Virus record (IMG/VR): IMGVR_UViG_3300031673_000006
Coordinates: 38,758-102,757 of that record
Source of the DNA: a virus
DNA length: 64,000 bases
Strand: one strand, 5' to 3'
Positions 16,957 to 24,944 of this stretch are shown piece after piece (position 1 is the first letter of the stretch; every line of letters begins with the position of its first letter). Under the pieces are notes generated by a model, which was given only the letters and a program-made list of their open reading frames with translations, was not told where the DNA came from and did no database searches. The position numbers and the translations under genes were made by a program.

Positions 16957-17565
16957 ATGCCACAGCATTCTCTAAAAGAGATTCAACGCAGCATCCGGGA
17001 GTTCTACAAGGAGCATGGAAAACGCCCGACGAGTCGGAGCTCCGGGGAGGGCCTGAACTGGAATGGGGTGGATCAGTGGCTCCGCAAAAACGACTACGGG
17101 TCTGTTGCTCAGGTCTCTCAGGATCTGGGGATCTCAGGGCCCCATGCCGATCATGGCCTTGCAAAGATCAAGAAGGGCATTCGGAAGTTCAAGGCGGAGC
17201 ACGGGAAAATCCCTAGTGTTTTGACGGGAGACGCCACGGAGGACGTGGGGTACAGGACGAGCTGGGTGAACGTGAACAACTGGCTCCGTACACACGGGCA
17301 CGGCTCTCTCGCTCAGCTATGTCAGAGGATGGGGGTTGCGTCTTCGGTGAGCCATTCGCTGGAGGCTATCCGTGTTGGCGTCGCACTTTTTGAGAAGGAG
17401 CACGGGCGCCCTCCTCGTCAACGTGACGGGGACGCGACCTCTTATGTGACCTACAGGACTACGTGGCGAGCGGTGGATGCGTGGTTGCGCCGGAACGGAA
17501 CTTCTCTTGGGGCATCGAGCACCGACAGGAAAAAGCACACGACTGACAAGGACAAAAAATCATGA
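16957..17565 (+). CDS. Three-copy repeat protein paired with the SF2 helicase
   Basis: 202 residues with three copies of a helical module of about 60-65 residues: IREFYKEHGKRP...VDQWLRKNDYGSVAQVSQDLG, then two variants carrying an insertion with GDAT...YRTSWV or YRTTWR before the NNWLR or DAWLR helix. The same long variant (GDATPYVGYEATW then VNAYLRG) ends the helicase encoded next, and a shorter version forms the arrays of three further genes. The module resembles the helicase-associated domain in length and helical pattern, but that link is an inference. The tail is basic (DRKKHTTDKDKKS). The stop overlaps the helicase start (ATGA), so the two are probably made together. Confidence 0.8.
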   Translation: MPQHSLKEIQRSIREFYKEHGKRPTSRSSGEGLNWNGVDQWLRKNDYGSVAQVSQDLGISGPHADHGLAKIKKGIRKFKAEHGKIPSVLTGDATEDVGYRTSWVNVNNWLRTHGHGSLAQLCQRMGVASSVSHSLEAIRVGVALFEKEHGRPPRQRDGDATSYVTYRTTWRAVDAWLRRNGTSLGASSTDRKKHTTDKDKKS

Positions 17566-19586
17566 AATTCCGCAAGCTCCGCAAGTACCAAGCCAAGCAC
17601 AAGCGCGCGATCCTCCAGGCCCTCCACGAGGACCGGGATGTGCTCTACAACGCCCCGACAGGTGCGGGGAAGGGCACGGTGGGAACCTCGGTCATCGACG
17701 ATCTCAGCCGGGGGGACTGGAACGGTGTCGTGGTGGTCGTTCCGATGCACACCATCCGGGACAGTTTCATGTACAACGGCGCGGGTTCGCCTGACTTGTT
17801 CGATCTCGAGATCTACAACGGCGAACCGAGCACGAAACGGAGGTTCGCGAAGTGGATGCGCAAGCACTGGCAGGACCGGTCGTTCGCCTCGGTGATCTGC
17901 CGGCAGTCCTTCGTGCACGTTTCGTTGCCTCAAGATCTCACCGGTTGGACCCTCGTCATTGACGAGGCCCACGGCAGCACGATCGAGACGGGAGATGATG
18001 CGCCGCTCATGGGGATGAAGCGCAAAGAGTGGACCGATCGAGGGGGGCGCCTCGTCGTGATCTCGGCGACGCCCTACCGCGGCGACGGTCTCCAAGTCTA
18101 CGACGACACCTTTGTCCAAGTGCGTCGCTCCATCGCGGAGCATTCGCTGCCTGACGAGGACGGCAAGCGGTACGCGCCGAAACATTTCGAGATTCGCGCG
18201 GTGGGTCTCACGGGCTACCAGGTCCGAACGAAGGACGAGCTCTACGGGGAAAAGGCGCCGCGCCACATCACCCCCACTGCCATCAGAAAGATGGTCCGGG
18301 AGTGGAAGGGTGCGGGGTGTCCCAAGACCGTTATCATCGTCCCGGCCGGGGAGTCTGGCTCGTGGAGTTATCAAGTAGTCGAGGCGTTCGAGCGTGAGAA
18401 GGTTCCGTACCGAGGCGGTACCGCGGCGCAGGTCCACAACGCAGTCGGTACTGGTAAGGAGTGCCAAGACAAGCTCCTGGCACTCCTCGCCCGTGAGCGC
18501 GAAGTGACGCACATCGACCAGTCCCAGGCGGATGTGATCGTCGCCTGCGCGCGTTTCGATGAAGGGACCGACTGGCCCTTGTGCAGTCACATCTACCACG
18601 TCGGGTTTCCGAAGACGATCCGGCGCACCAATCAGCGGTGGGGTCGTTCTTTCCGTAGCAAGGCCGGGATCAAGGGACATCCGCACCCGGATGTGGCGCA
18701 GATCTGTTTCTTCGTGCCGGAGTTGACGAAGGAGATGCGCGACCAGATGGCGGTGCCCGCGTTTGAGCGGCTCCACCTTCGTATGGCGCTTCTGATGGCC
18801 GGCCACCTCGAGGACCACGAGGCTGGCCAGATGCTCGTGTCTGTGATCCGGGACGTGGTCAAGATGAACACGCCCTCGGTCCCAGTCAACGTGGACCTCG
18901 ACGAGATCGAGGCGCGGCTGCAGCCCACGGATGAGGAGATGCAGGCCGTCTCTGTCGCGTTCAAGTATCTGCGACCCGCCGAGAAGGGGCTCAGCCTTGC
19001 GGAAGTGGACCGTGTCGCCGAGCGCCATGGGTTCGACGACCGGTGCAAGATGCTGCTGCGGCTCCGGGTAGCTGCGGCGGTCAAGGACCCGAAGACGCGC
19101 GCGGCGATGTTCGAGGCGCTTCACCATGCGTGCCGCAAGATGTTCAAGAAAGCCAAGAGTACGAAGGGTGACAAACGCAAGTCCTCGGTGTCGAGCCCCA
19201 TCGATCTGTTGCCGGGAGTTTTCAATGAGCTGTTCGACGAGTACGTCGTGCGAGAGCACAGGGGACTCATCAAATTCGACCCGCCGATGACGAAGAAGAA
19301 CTGGCGGATGCTTTCGCGCCTGACTGGTCGGGACCCCAAGGAGATCGATCAGAGCATGCGGAAGGTCATCGGCATCTTGCACCGCACCGACGACATCATG
19401 GCCGGCACCGTGAAGTACATCGAGGAGCATAGTAAGCCCCCCACGGACTCATCGGGGGATGCCACGCCCTACGTTGGGTACGAAGCGACTTGGAAGTCCG
19501 TCAACGCTTACCTCCGGGGTCACCCGCTATCCAAGGGCGCCGTCGAGGCGTGGCGCCAGAGGAACATGGAGGCGCCGGGGCGGTGA
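17562..19586 (+). CDS. SF2 DEAH-type helicase/ATPase with C-terminal repeat module
   Basis: 674 residues. Visible motifs are QxxH-like RKYQAKH (Q-motif region), Walker A NAPTGAGKGT (about 30-39), DEAH (VIDEAHG near 135), SATPYRGDG (near 167), a RecA2 segment with FDEGTDWPL, and an arginine-finger motif VI, RRTNQRWGRSFR (near 355). This is the architecture of DNA or RNA unwinding/translocating SF2 enzymes such as the restriction-helicase-like group. The region after 400 is helical. Residues about 600-655 form a copy of the long repeat variant (GDATPYVGYEATW, VNAYLRG) found in the gene before it. ATGA overlap upstream and GTGA overlap downstream place it in one operon with the repeat proteins. 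Substrate unknown. Confidence 0.85.
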   Translation: MKFRKLRKYQAKHKRAILQALHEDRDVLYNAPTGAGKGTVGTSVIDDLSRGDWNGVVVVVPMHTIRDSFMYNGAGSPDLFDLEIYNGEPSTKRRFAKWMRKHWQDRSFASVICRQSFVHVSLPQDLTGWTLVIDEAHGSTIETGDDAPLMGMKRKEWTDRGGRLVVISATPYRGDGLQVYDDTFVQVRRSIAEHSLPDEDGKRYAPKHFEIRAVGLTGYQVRTKDELYGEKAPRHITPTAIRKMVREWKGAGCPKTVIIVPAGESGSWSYQVVEAFEREKVPYRGGTAAQVHNAVGTGKECQDKLLALLAREREVTHIDQSQADVIVACARFDEGTDWPLCSHIYHVGFPKTIRRTNQRWGRSFRSKAGIKGHPHPDVAQICFFVPELTKEMRDQMAVPAFERLHLRMALLMAGHLEDHEAGQMLVSVIRDVVKMNTPSVPVNVDLDEIEARLQPTDEEMQAVSVAFKYLRPAEKGLSLAEVDRVAERHGFDDRCKMLLRLRVAAAVKDPKTRAAMFEALHHACRKMFKKAKSTKGDKRKSSVSSPIDLLPGVFNELFDEYVVREHRGLIKFDPPMTKKNWRMLSRLTGRDPKEIDQSMRKVIGILHRTDDIMAGTVKYIEEHSKPPTDSSGDATPYVGYEATWKSVNAYLRGHPLSKGAVEAWRQRNMEAPGR

Positions 19587-21211
19587 GGCAAGAGGCTCAC
19601 AACTGCTACCAGCTTGCTTGTCTCATCGGGGTCGTGGAGCCTCGTACATCTCGCAAAAAGAGCGTGAACAGAACGATGAAGGGGGTGGAGGGCGAGATCC
19701 TCGCTTTCTTCAAGAAGCACGGGCGACGCCCAAGAGACAAAGATGGGTTCCGCAACGTGGACGCGTGGTTGATGCGGCGTGGGAGTTCGATCCACAAGAT
19801 CTGCGAGAAGCTGGGTCTTCCTGGTGGCCGGGATTTTGGGCGCACGAAGGGAAGCATCGAACGAAAAATCAGGAAGTTCTACGACCGGGAGGGTAGGCGG
19901 CCCAAGAACAGGGAGATGGTGGACGAAAGCCGGTGGCTTGCCTACCACCACAAGATGTCTCTCCATGATCTATGTGACGAAATGGGGCTTCCCACAGAGA
20001 AGGTCCTTCGCACGATTACACGAGTCCGCAAAGAGATCCGGGAGTTCTATGCCCGTGAAGGGCGTCGTCCGACCAATAAGGAGCTGCTTGGGTGGCTCAA
20101 TTTCTTGAGAAGAAAAAACACGACTCTATCCAAACTCTGCGACAAGATGGGGCTTCCCGAAGGCCACAGAAAGCGTCGTTCAATGGCACGGCTCCGCGAG
20201 GTGCTTCAAGCATTTTTCGACGAGCACGGACGGCGCCCCACTACTGAAGAGATGGGGGCTTGGTGCGGTTGGCTTCGAGCACACCACAAAGGCAATACGC
20301 TCTACGGCGTCTGCAATGAGATGGGACTGCCTTCTCGGAGCGGGCAATCCGGGAAAGCCAGTGTGAGGTACTCCAAGAAGGAGGTGCTCCAAGAGGTCCA
20401 AAAGTTTTACGACCGTGAGAAACGGCGCCCGATGAGCAAGGAGGTACGGAAATGTGCTGGCTGGCTCAAGCGACGTGGCAGCAGTCTTCGAGAGCTGTGC
20501 GATGAGATGGGACTCCCCGCAGACGGGTACACCATGGAGATTGCTCGACAGGAACTCGGGAAATTTAACGAGACCCACGGGCATCGGCCGAGACACCAGG
20601 ATCTCCCCAAACTCGCGCGGTGGCTGCGGTCGCAGGGCATTTCGTTGCCTCGGCTCGGTGAAAAAATGGGGCTCCCTGCGAAACGCCAAGAGGTCTCTGG
20701 CAGGACGATGAACTCCGTCCGGGCCGAGATCCGTAAATTCGTCAAGGCACATGGCCGTCGACCGGGCGTCCATGACATGCAGAAGATCGACAGTTGGCTG
20801 CGGGTCCGGGGTACGGGGCTGCCTGCGGTGTGCGACGAGATGGGGTACGCACCGCTCATGCGAAGGGATCGCACTGAGGAAGAAGCACGGCAGGTGGTGC
20901 TCCGTTTCTACAAGGAGAACGGAAACCGCCCGCGCAAGGTTGACCTGCCGGTGTGGCAGGGATGGTTTGAGCATCGAGGATCTTCATTGCGCAAGTTTTG
21001 TGATGCACTTGGTCTGCCGAAGGAGTGTGAGTACGACAGGACCCTCAAGAAGGCACGCATCGCGATGAAGGCATTTTTCAAGGAGCACGGGCACCGTCCC
21101 GTACAGTCGGACCTTTGGGCTTGGGACGGTTGGCTACGGAACAACCACGGTCTGTCCGTCTCGAAACTCTGCGACGAACTTGGGTTTCCCAAGAAGGGAC
21201 GCCGGCCATGA
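19583..21211 (+). CDS. Modular repeat protein, nine HGRRP-WLR-LCDEMGLP repeats
   Basis: 542 residues. GTG 19583 is chosen because it overlaps the helicase TGA and because it gives an N-terminal module (NCYQLACLIGVVEP) matching those of the next two genes (SCIEVAALLGLHERP and NCTEIAAILGLHELP). After it come nine repeats of about 50-63 residues, each with helix 1 (EIRKFYDREG), the HGRRP turn, a variable stretch, helix 2 (xxWLRxxG) and helix 3 (SSLRELCDEMGLP), then a linker often reading RTxxx. The repeats are basic in helix 1 and the turn and acidic in helix 3. No catalytic motif is seen. Modular nucleic-acid or protein binding is inferred. Ends with an ATGA overlap. Confidence 0.85.
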   Translation: MRQEAHNCYQLACLIGVVEPRTSRKKSVNRTMKGVEGEILAFFKKHGRRPRDKDGFRNVDAWLMRRGSSIHKICEKLGLPGGRDFGRTKGSIERKIRKFYDREGRRPKNREMVDESRWLAYHHKMSLHDLCDEMGLPTEKVLRTITRVRKEIREFYAREGRRPTNKELLGWLNFLRRKNTTLSKLCDKMGLPEGHRKRRSMARLREVLQAFFDEHGRRPTTEEMGAWCGWLRAHHKGNTLYGVCNEMGLPSRSGQSGKASVRYSKKEVLQEVQKFYDREKRRPMSKEVRKCAGWLKRRGSSLRELCDEMGLPADGYTMEIARQELGKFNETHGHRPRHQDLPKLARWLRSQGISLPRLGEKMGLPAKRQEVSGRTMNSVRAEIRKFVKAHGRRPGVHDMQKIDSWLRVRGTGLPAVCDEMGYAPLMRRDRTEEEARQVVLRFYKENGNRPRKVDLPVWQGWFEHRGSSLRKFCDALGLPKECEYDRTLKKARIAMKAFFKEHGHRPVQSDLWAWDGWLRNNHGLSVSKLCDELGFPKKGRRP

Positions 21212-22095
21212 GCACCCAAGAACTCCGCGCTCGAAGTTGCATTGAGGTTGCGGCACTCCTCGGGCTCCACGAGCGACCGATACGCTCGAGGACGCTGGAG
21301 AGCGCGCGTGCGGAGGTTTTAGCCTCTTATGAGAAGCACGGGAGACGCCCTTCGGAGCAGCGTTTGAGTGCCACGGGTCAGTGGCTTCGGTATCGCGGAT
21401 CATCTCTCCGGCGTGTCTGCGACGAGCTGGGCTTGCCTGGTGGGACCAACCTAGGCCGAACGAAGGAGGGAGCGAAAACGGTAACTCAAGGTTTTTTTGA
21501 CAAGCATGGACGCCGCCCTGTGGCACAAGATCTTCGTGCGTGGGATTCGTGGCTGCGCGGGCGGGGGTCTTCGCTTGTCGTCCTCTGTGACGAGATGGGG
21601 CTTCCTGAGCGCACCAGAATCATCCGAAGGAAAAGCAGCGCAACAAGGATGATCCGAGCTTTCTACCAGGAACAGGGCCGGTGCCCCGAGCCAGGAGAGA
21701 TTCCTGTGCTGGATCGTTGGCTACATAAGCACGCGTTGGTGTTGTCTCTTCTTTGCGACGAGTTAAGCCTCCCCTCTGATTGGGGCGACGCGAAAAAAAC
21801 CATTCAAGAGTTCTTCAACAAGCACGGGAGACGCCCGAAGTCCACGGAGCTACCGCAGTGGGCCCGCTGGCTGCGTGCGCAGGGGTCTTCCCTCTCCCGC
21901 CTCTGTGACGAGCTGGAATTTCCCGGTCCCGGGGTGCCCAGAACCAAGCAAATGGCGCAGCATGTAATTCGAGCTTTCGTTCAGAAAAACGGGCACCGAC
22001 CGTCCGAAGCGAGCCTTCCTGATTGGTACGAATGGTTGCGGCATGTGCCTGGGGTTTCGCTTCAGCAACTCTGCAATGAGATGGGGGTGCCTTGA
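21208..22095 (+). CDS. Modular repeat protein, five repeats
   Basis: 295 residues. The ATG overlaps the preceding TGA (ATGA). The N-terminal module contains SCIEVAALLGLHERP. Five repeats follow, with signature segments KHGRRPSEQRL, KHGRRPVAQDL, EQGRCPEPGEI, KHGRRPKSTEL and KNGHRPSEASL, each followed by WLR or WLH and an LCDE(L/M)-type helix. The third repeat is the most divergent (GRCP, LSLLCDELSLP). The protein is a shorter paralogue of its two neighbours, and the operon order suggests that all three act with the helicase. It ends with a TTGA overlap with the next gene. Function unknown. Confidence 0.82.
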   Translation: MSTQELRARSCIEVAALLGLHERPIRSRTLESARAEVLASYEKHGRRPSEQRLSATGQWLRYRGSSLRRVCDELGLPGGTNLGRTKEGAKTVTQGFFDKHGRRPVAQDLRAWDSWLRGRGSSLVVLCDEMGLPERTRIIRRKSSATRMIRAFYQEQGRCPEPGEIPVLDRWLHKHALVLSLLCDELSLPSDWGDAKKTIQEFFNKHGRRPKSTELPQWARWLRAQGSSLSRLCDELEFPGPGVPRTKQMAQHVIRAFVQKNGHRPSEASLPDWYEWLRHVPGVSLQQLCNEMGVP

Positions 22096-23858
22096 GCTCT
22101 TTGGATGGACACGCGAGTAACTGCACTGAGATCGCGGCCATCCTCGGCCTCCACGAGCTTCCGAAGCGCAGGACGATGGAGGGGGCGCGGGTGGAGGTCC
22201 GGGAGTTCTACGAGAAGCATGGTCGTCGTCCTTGGTGCACAGACCTCATGAATTTGGACGCGTGGCTGCGCAAGAAAAGGACGAATTTGCCTGACCTGTG
22301 CGATGAGCTGGGACTCCCTGGGGGGAAGAACCTGCGTCGCACGATGGAAGAGGTCCGCCAAGAGGTCCAAGCGTTTTTCGATGAACACGGTCGTCGCCCG
22401 AGTTGTCACGAAATGGCTTCTACCGACCGCTGGCTCCGAGTGCAGGGCACCGCTCTTCGCAAGTTATGCGACGAGATGGGGCTCCCCGGCGGTGCGGTGT
22501 TCGGTCGCACGATGGAAGGGGCCCGCCAAGAGATTCAGGCGTTCTTCGAGGAGCATGGCCGCCGCCCCTACGAGGCTGATTTGAATGGCGCCAGTCTTTG
22601 GCTGCGGAAGGAAGGAACAAGTTTACAAAAACTGTGCGACGAGATGGGCCTCCCGAAGCATCGGGACAGTTGGTCAGCAGAAAGAGCACGCCAAGAAGTC
22701 CAGGCTTTTTTTGACGAGCACGGTCGGCGCCCTTTGGTAAAAGAGAACACAGCACTGGGGCACTGGCTGACCAGACGTGGCACGAGCTTGTCCAAGTTGT
22801 GCGACGAGATGGGGTTGCCTTGGCCTTCCCGCTCCAAGTACACGAGGGAGAAGATACGCCCGAAAATCCAAGCATTTTTCGATGAGCACGGACGCCGCCC
22901 GATAGATAAGGAGGTGAATGGCATCAGCCTCTGGTTGCGGAGGGTCGGGGCGACCCTTCGAGATGTCTGCAATGAGATGGAACTCCCCGGAGGTCTGGTG
23001 CTCGATCGGACGATGGAAGGGGCCCGCCAAGAGATTCAGGCGTTCTTCGAGGAGCATGGCACACGTCCTAGAGTGGTTGACAAGAAGGCGCTGGCATCTT
23101 GGTTACGGGGACAAGGAACAAATTTACGAAAACTGTGCGACGAGATGGGCCTCCCGAAGATCATTCGGGCTCGGAACGCGTCCACGGAAGAAGTAGTCAA
23201 CGAAGCGACCAAAGAGATCCAAGCGTTTTTTGATGAGCATGGCCGCCGCCCTTCGGTGAGAGAGAGAGCGGCACTCGCCGCGACTCTTCGATCGCGTGCT
23301 TCCTCCATCCCCCAAATTTGCGAAGCGATGGGGCTTCCAAAACGATCGCGCTCAAAACGTACGCTGGAAGGGGCCCGCCAAGAGATTCAGGCGTTCTTCG
23401 AGGAGCATGGCCGCCGCCCTGCCTGCGCCGAGATGGGTGGCCTGTCGAACTGGTCGGCTACGCAGGGCACGACTTTGCGCAAGCTGTGCGATGAGTTGGA
23501 ACTCCCTGGCAATCGCCGTTATGACCGGACGATAGAGGGTGTTCGACGAGAGATTCAGGCGTTCTTCGAGGAGCATGGCCGCCGCCCAAAGCAGAAAGAG
23601 GGCCATTTCAACACCCTCGATCAGTGGCTTTTTCGTCACGGAAGTTCTATCCCCAAACTCTGCAATGAGATGGGGCTCCCCGGAGGTCTGGTGCTCGATC
23701 GGACGATGGAGGGGGCGCGCCAAGAGATTCAAGCATTTTTCGACGAGCACGGCCGGCGCCCCATGGCGAAGGAGCTGCGGCCACTCAATAAGTGGCTCTT
23801 GGTCCAGACCCCGCGCTCGACCGTGGCGAAACTGTGCCATGAGATGGGACTGCCTTGA
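22092..23858 (+). CDS. Modular repeat protein, ten repeats
   Basis: 588 residues, starting at TTG 22092, which overlaps the previous TGA (TTGA). The N-terminus (NCTEIAAILGLHELP) aligns with the two upstream paralogues, which supports this rare start. Ten repeats of 50-60 residues follow, most with the form ARQEIQAFFxEHGRRP, a variable 9-11 residue stretch, WLRxxGT, LxKLCDEMGLP and a linker ending RTMEG. Residues just after GRRP differ in every repeat (WCTD, SCHE, YEAD, LVKE, IDKE and so on), while the framework is nearly constant. Several repeats are almost identical at DNA level, indicating recent duplication or gene conversion. No enzymatic motif is seen. Confidence 0.85.
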   Translation: MSSLDGHASNCTEIAAILGLHELPKRRTMEGARVEVREFYEKHGRRPWCTDLMNLDAWLRKKRTNLPDLCDELGLPGGKNLRRTMEEVRQEVQAFFDEHGRRPSCHEMASTDRWLRVQGTALRKLCDEMGLPGGAVFGRTMEGARQEIQAFFEEHGRRPYEADLNGASLWLRKEGTSLQKLCDEMGLPKHRDSWSAERARQEVQAFFDEHGRRPLVKENTALGHWLTRRGTSLSKLCDEMGLPWPSRSKYTREKIRPKIQAFFDEHGRRPIDKEVNGISLWLRRVGATLRDVCNEMELPGGLVLDRTMEGARQEIQAFFEEHGTRPRVVDKKALASWLRGQGTNLRKLCDEMGLPKIIRARNASTEEVVNEATKEIQAFFDEHGRRPSVRERAALAATLRSRASSIPQICEAMGLPKRSRSKRTLEGARQEIQAFFEEHGRRPACAEMGGLSNWSATQGTTLRKLCDELELPGNRRYDRTIEGVRREIQAFFEEHGRRPKQKEGHFNTLDQWLFRHGSSIPKLCNEMGLPGGLVLDRTMEGARQEIQAFFDEHGRRPMAKELRPLNKWLLVQTPRSTVAKLCHEMGLP

Positions 23859-23914
23859 GTTCTTTGATTGGGTACGCGAGGATCAAGGGGAACCCGCGCC
23901 ACAGGGGCGCCTGA
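23855..23914 (+). pseudogene. Truncated start of a fourth repeat-protein paralogue fused to HEG tail sequence
   Basis: TTG 23855 overlaps the stop of the ten-repeat gene exactly as TTG 22092 does upstream, and the first 27 bases closely match 22092-22118. After seven codons the reading (ARIKGNPRHRGA then stop) switches to a copy of the LAGLIDADG gene's 3' end. It looks like a gene start destroyed by recombination with direct repeat A. Confidence 0.6.
23876..23905 (+). repeat. Direct repeat A, right copy
   Basis: Matches 16288-16317 at 27 of 30 positions, encoding ARIKGNPRHR in the same frame sense as ARTKGNPRHR at the end of the homing endonuclease. It marks the right end of the island. Confidence 0.85.
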
Positions 23915-23924
23915 GTCCGCCACC

Positions 23925-23953
23925 GAGCCCATCCTCATCTTCCGCAAGCCGAG
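23925..23953 (+). repeat. Direct repeat B, right copy
   Basis: GAGCCCATCCTCATCTTCCG followed by CAAGCCGAGG resembles 16829-16860. Here it lies only 19 nt after repeat A, against 511 nt in the left copy, where the 163-residue gene intervenes. Confidence 0.5.
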
Positions 23954-23960
23954 GTAGAGT
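23953..23960 (+). promoter_or_regulatory. GGTANNNT box, gap 6 nt to start
   Basis: GGTAGAGT precedes the ATG at 23967 by 6 nt; a member of the leaderless-type promoter set described in the findings. Confidence 0.5.
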
Positions 23961-23966
23961 GACGGC

Positions 23967-24050
23967 ATGAAGATCTGGGCATTCGTTCTCGGCGTTGTCG
24001 CGCTCCTGCTCCTCCTGAGCGTATGGCCCGCCCTCGGGTCCTTGGCCTGA
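23967..24050 (+). CDS. Small membrane or signal peptide; possible frameshifted Pro-rich lipoprotein
   Basis: 27 codons: MKIWAFVLGVVALLLLL is a classic hydrophobic segment after a Lys, and the frame stops at 24050. The +1 frame is open from 24019 to 24270 and reads as protein-like, Pro-rich sequence (ELGSCPCCGQPWSPP, then ELKKPEPSPFLVEEE). If a +1 shift joins them, the product would have a signal peptide, an LGSC lipobox and a Pro-rich tail, as in Rz1-type outer spanins. Its end would overlap the convergent HAD gene. Whether this is a real shift, a sequencing error or chance cannot be settled here. Confidence 0.35.
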   Translation: MKIWAFVLGVVALLLLLSVWPALGSLA

Positions 24051-24219
24051 ACTTGGGTCGTGCCCGTGCTGTGGCCAGCCTTGGTCGCCACCTCACTATC
24101 CTCCGATTGGCCCCTCTCCGTTTGAACCATGGGAAGTTCCTGCGTATCCCGAGCTCAAGAAGCCCGAGCCGAGTCCGTTCCTGGTCGAGGAAGAGCCTGA
24201 GGAGCCGACGCTCTCGGTG

Positions 24220-24765
24220 TCAGGCGTCAGCTTGAGGCTCTTGTTGTTCGTCGCCGGTGAGGATAGCTAGAGTTCGCGCCACGTCCTCTGGTTGGATGCC
24301 TCGAGCCCAGCTCGTGCGCACGAGATAGGGCGCCATGTGGGCGAAAGCACCGTCTCCCATGTCATCGAGGATGACGAAGTTCTCGACGTTGAGGTGCTTG
24401 TTCTTTACGAGCCAGACTTCGATTTCGAGTCCACGGAGCCCACGGTTCGCCAGGCCTGGCGGCATCTCATTGGAGAGTGGTGTGCGTCCGATGACTTCGC
24501 CGGTGAAGCCTCGGGAACTGAGGTAGCGCTGCATGTCTTCGGGAGTGCAGTGGTAGCGCCACGAGGATGAGATGACGACCTTCGCGTCACCGAGGGCCAC
24601 GATGGCGTTGAGGCGCTCCACGGAGGTGGGGTTGATCATGCGGGTCCACCAGTAGTCGTCTTTGGGGTCCGGTGCTGTGGACGTGTCCGCGTCCAGGTCT
24701 GGATTGGACCCGAAGTACTCGGCGCTGTTGAGCACCCCGTCCATGTCTAGGAACACGACGCGCAT
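24220..24765 (-). CDS. HAD-superfamily phosphatase of the Swiss Army Knife RNA-repair type
   Basis: 181 residues. The N-terminus FLDMDGVLNSAEYF carries the HAD DxDG nucleophile motif, VVISSSWR is motif II, and FVILDDM holds the acidic motif. The order and spacing, with NPTSVERLNAIVALGDAKVV before SSSWR and GRTP and RGLEIEVWL in between, match the HAD domain of SAK RNA-repair proteins, which remove phosphates from RNA ends or nucleotides. Here it stands alone. It is translated with a small membrane protein upstream (TGATG overlap). With KptA at 38.1 kb it suggests phage interest in RNA-end healing. Substrate unproven. Confidence 0.8.
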   Translation of the reverse strand: MRVVFLDMDGVLNSAEYFGSNPDLDADTSTAPDPKDDYWWTRMINPTSVERLNAIVALGDAKVVISSSWRYHCTPEDMQRYLSSRGFTGEVIGRTPLSNEMPPGLANRGLRGLEIEVWLVKNKHLNVENFVILDDMGDGAFAHMAPYLVRTSWARGIQPEDVARTLAILTGDEQQEPQADA

Positions 24766-24872
24766 CAGAGAGCCTGTAGCACGATGAGAGTCCCGATGAC
24801 CACCGACTGTAAGACCACGATCCGAAGGAGATTCACGATAGTTCCCTCGGTGAGCTGGGAGGTCTGACCCAT
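24765..24872 (-). CDS. Small single-pass membrane protein
   Basis: 35 residues (MGQTSQLTEG then a hydrophobic helix with LLRIVVLQSVVIGTLIVL). Its TGA overlaps the ATG of the HAD gene (TGATG), which supports it as the first gene of a two-gene minus-strand operon. There is no clear Shine-Dalgarno sequence; on the minus strand TTGACC lies about 20 nt before the ATG. Type I topology cannot be decided from sequence. No family is recognised; small size limits confidence. Confidence 0.6.
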   Translation of the reverse strand: MGQTSQLTEGTIVNLLRIVVLQSVVIGTLIVLQAL

Positions 24873-24944
24873 GCCTGTTTTGTGGTCAAATACGACGAGG
24901 GGCTTGGAATCCATGAGCCACTTTACCCGACCGTGATCTGGTGG

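Noticed and set aside
19490-19582. Longer N-terminus for the nine-repeat protein
   Set aside because: It lies inside the helicase gene with shadow-like composition; GTG 19583 aligns with the starts of both paralogues.
21115-21207. Longer N-terminus for the five-repeat protein
   Set aside because: It would overlap the upstream gene by about 90 nt; the ATG at 21208 gives the ATGA coupling and the conserved SCIEVAALLG N-terminal module.
22092-23858. Regular repeats that might be a CRISPR array
   Set aside because: Period is about 150-170 nt, the repeats are coding, in frame and diverged, and there are no short unique spacers of uniform length.
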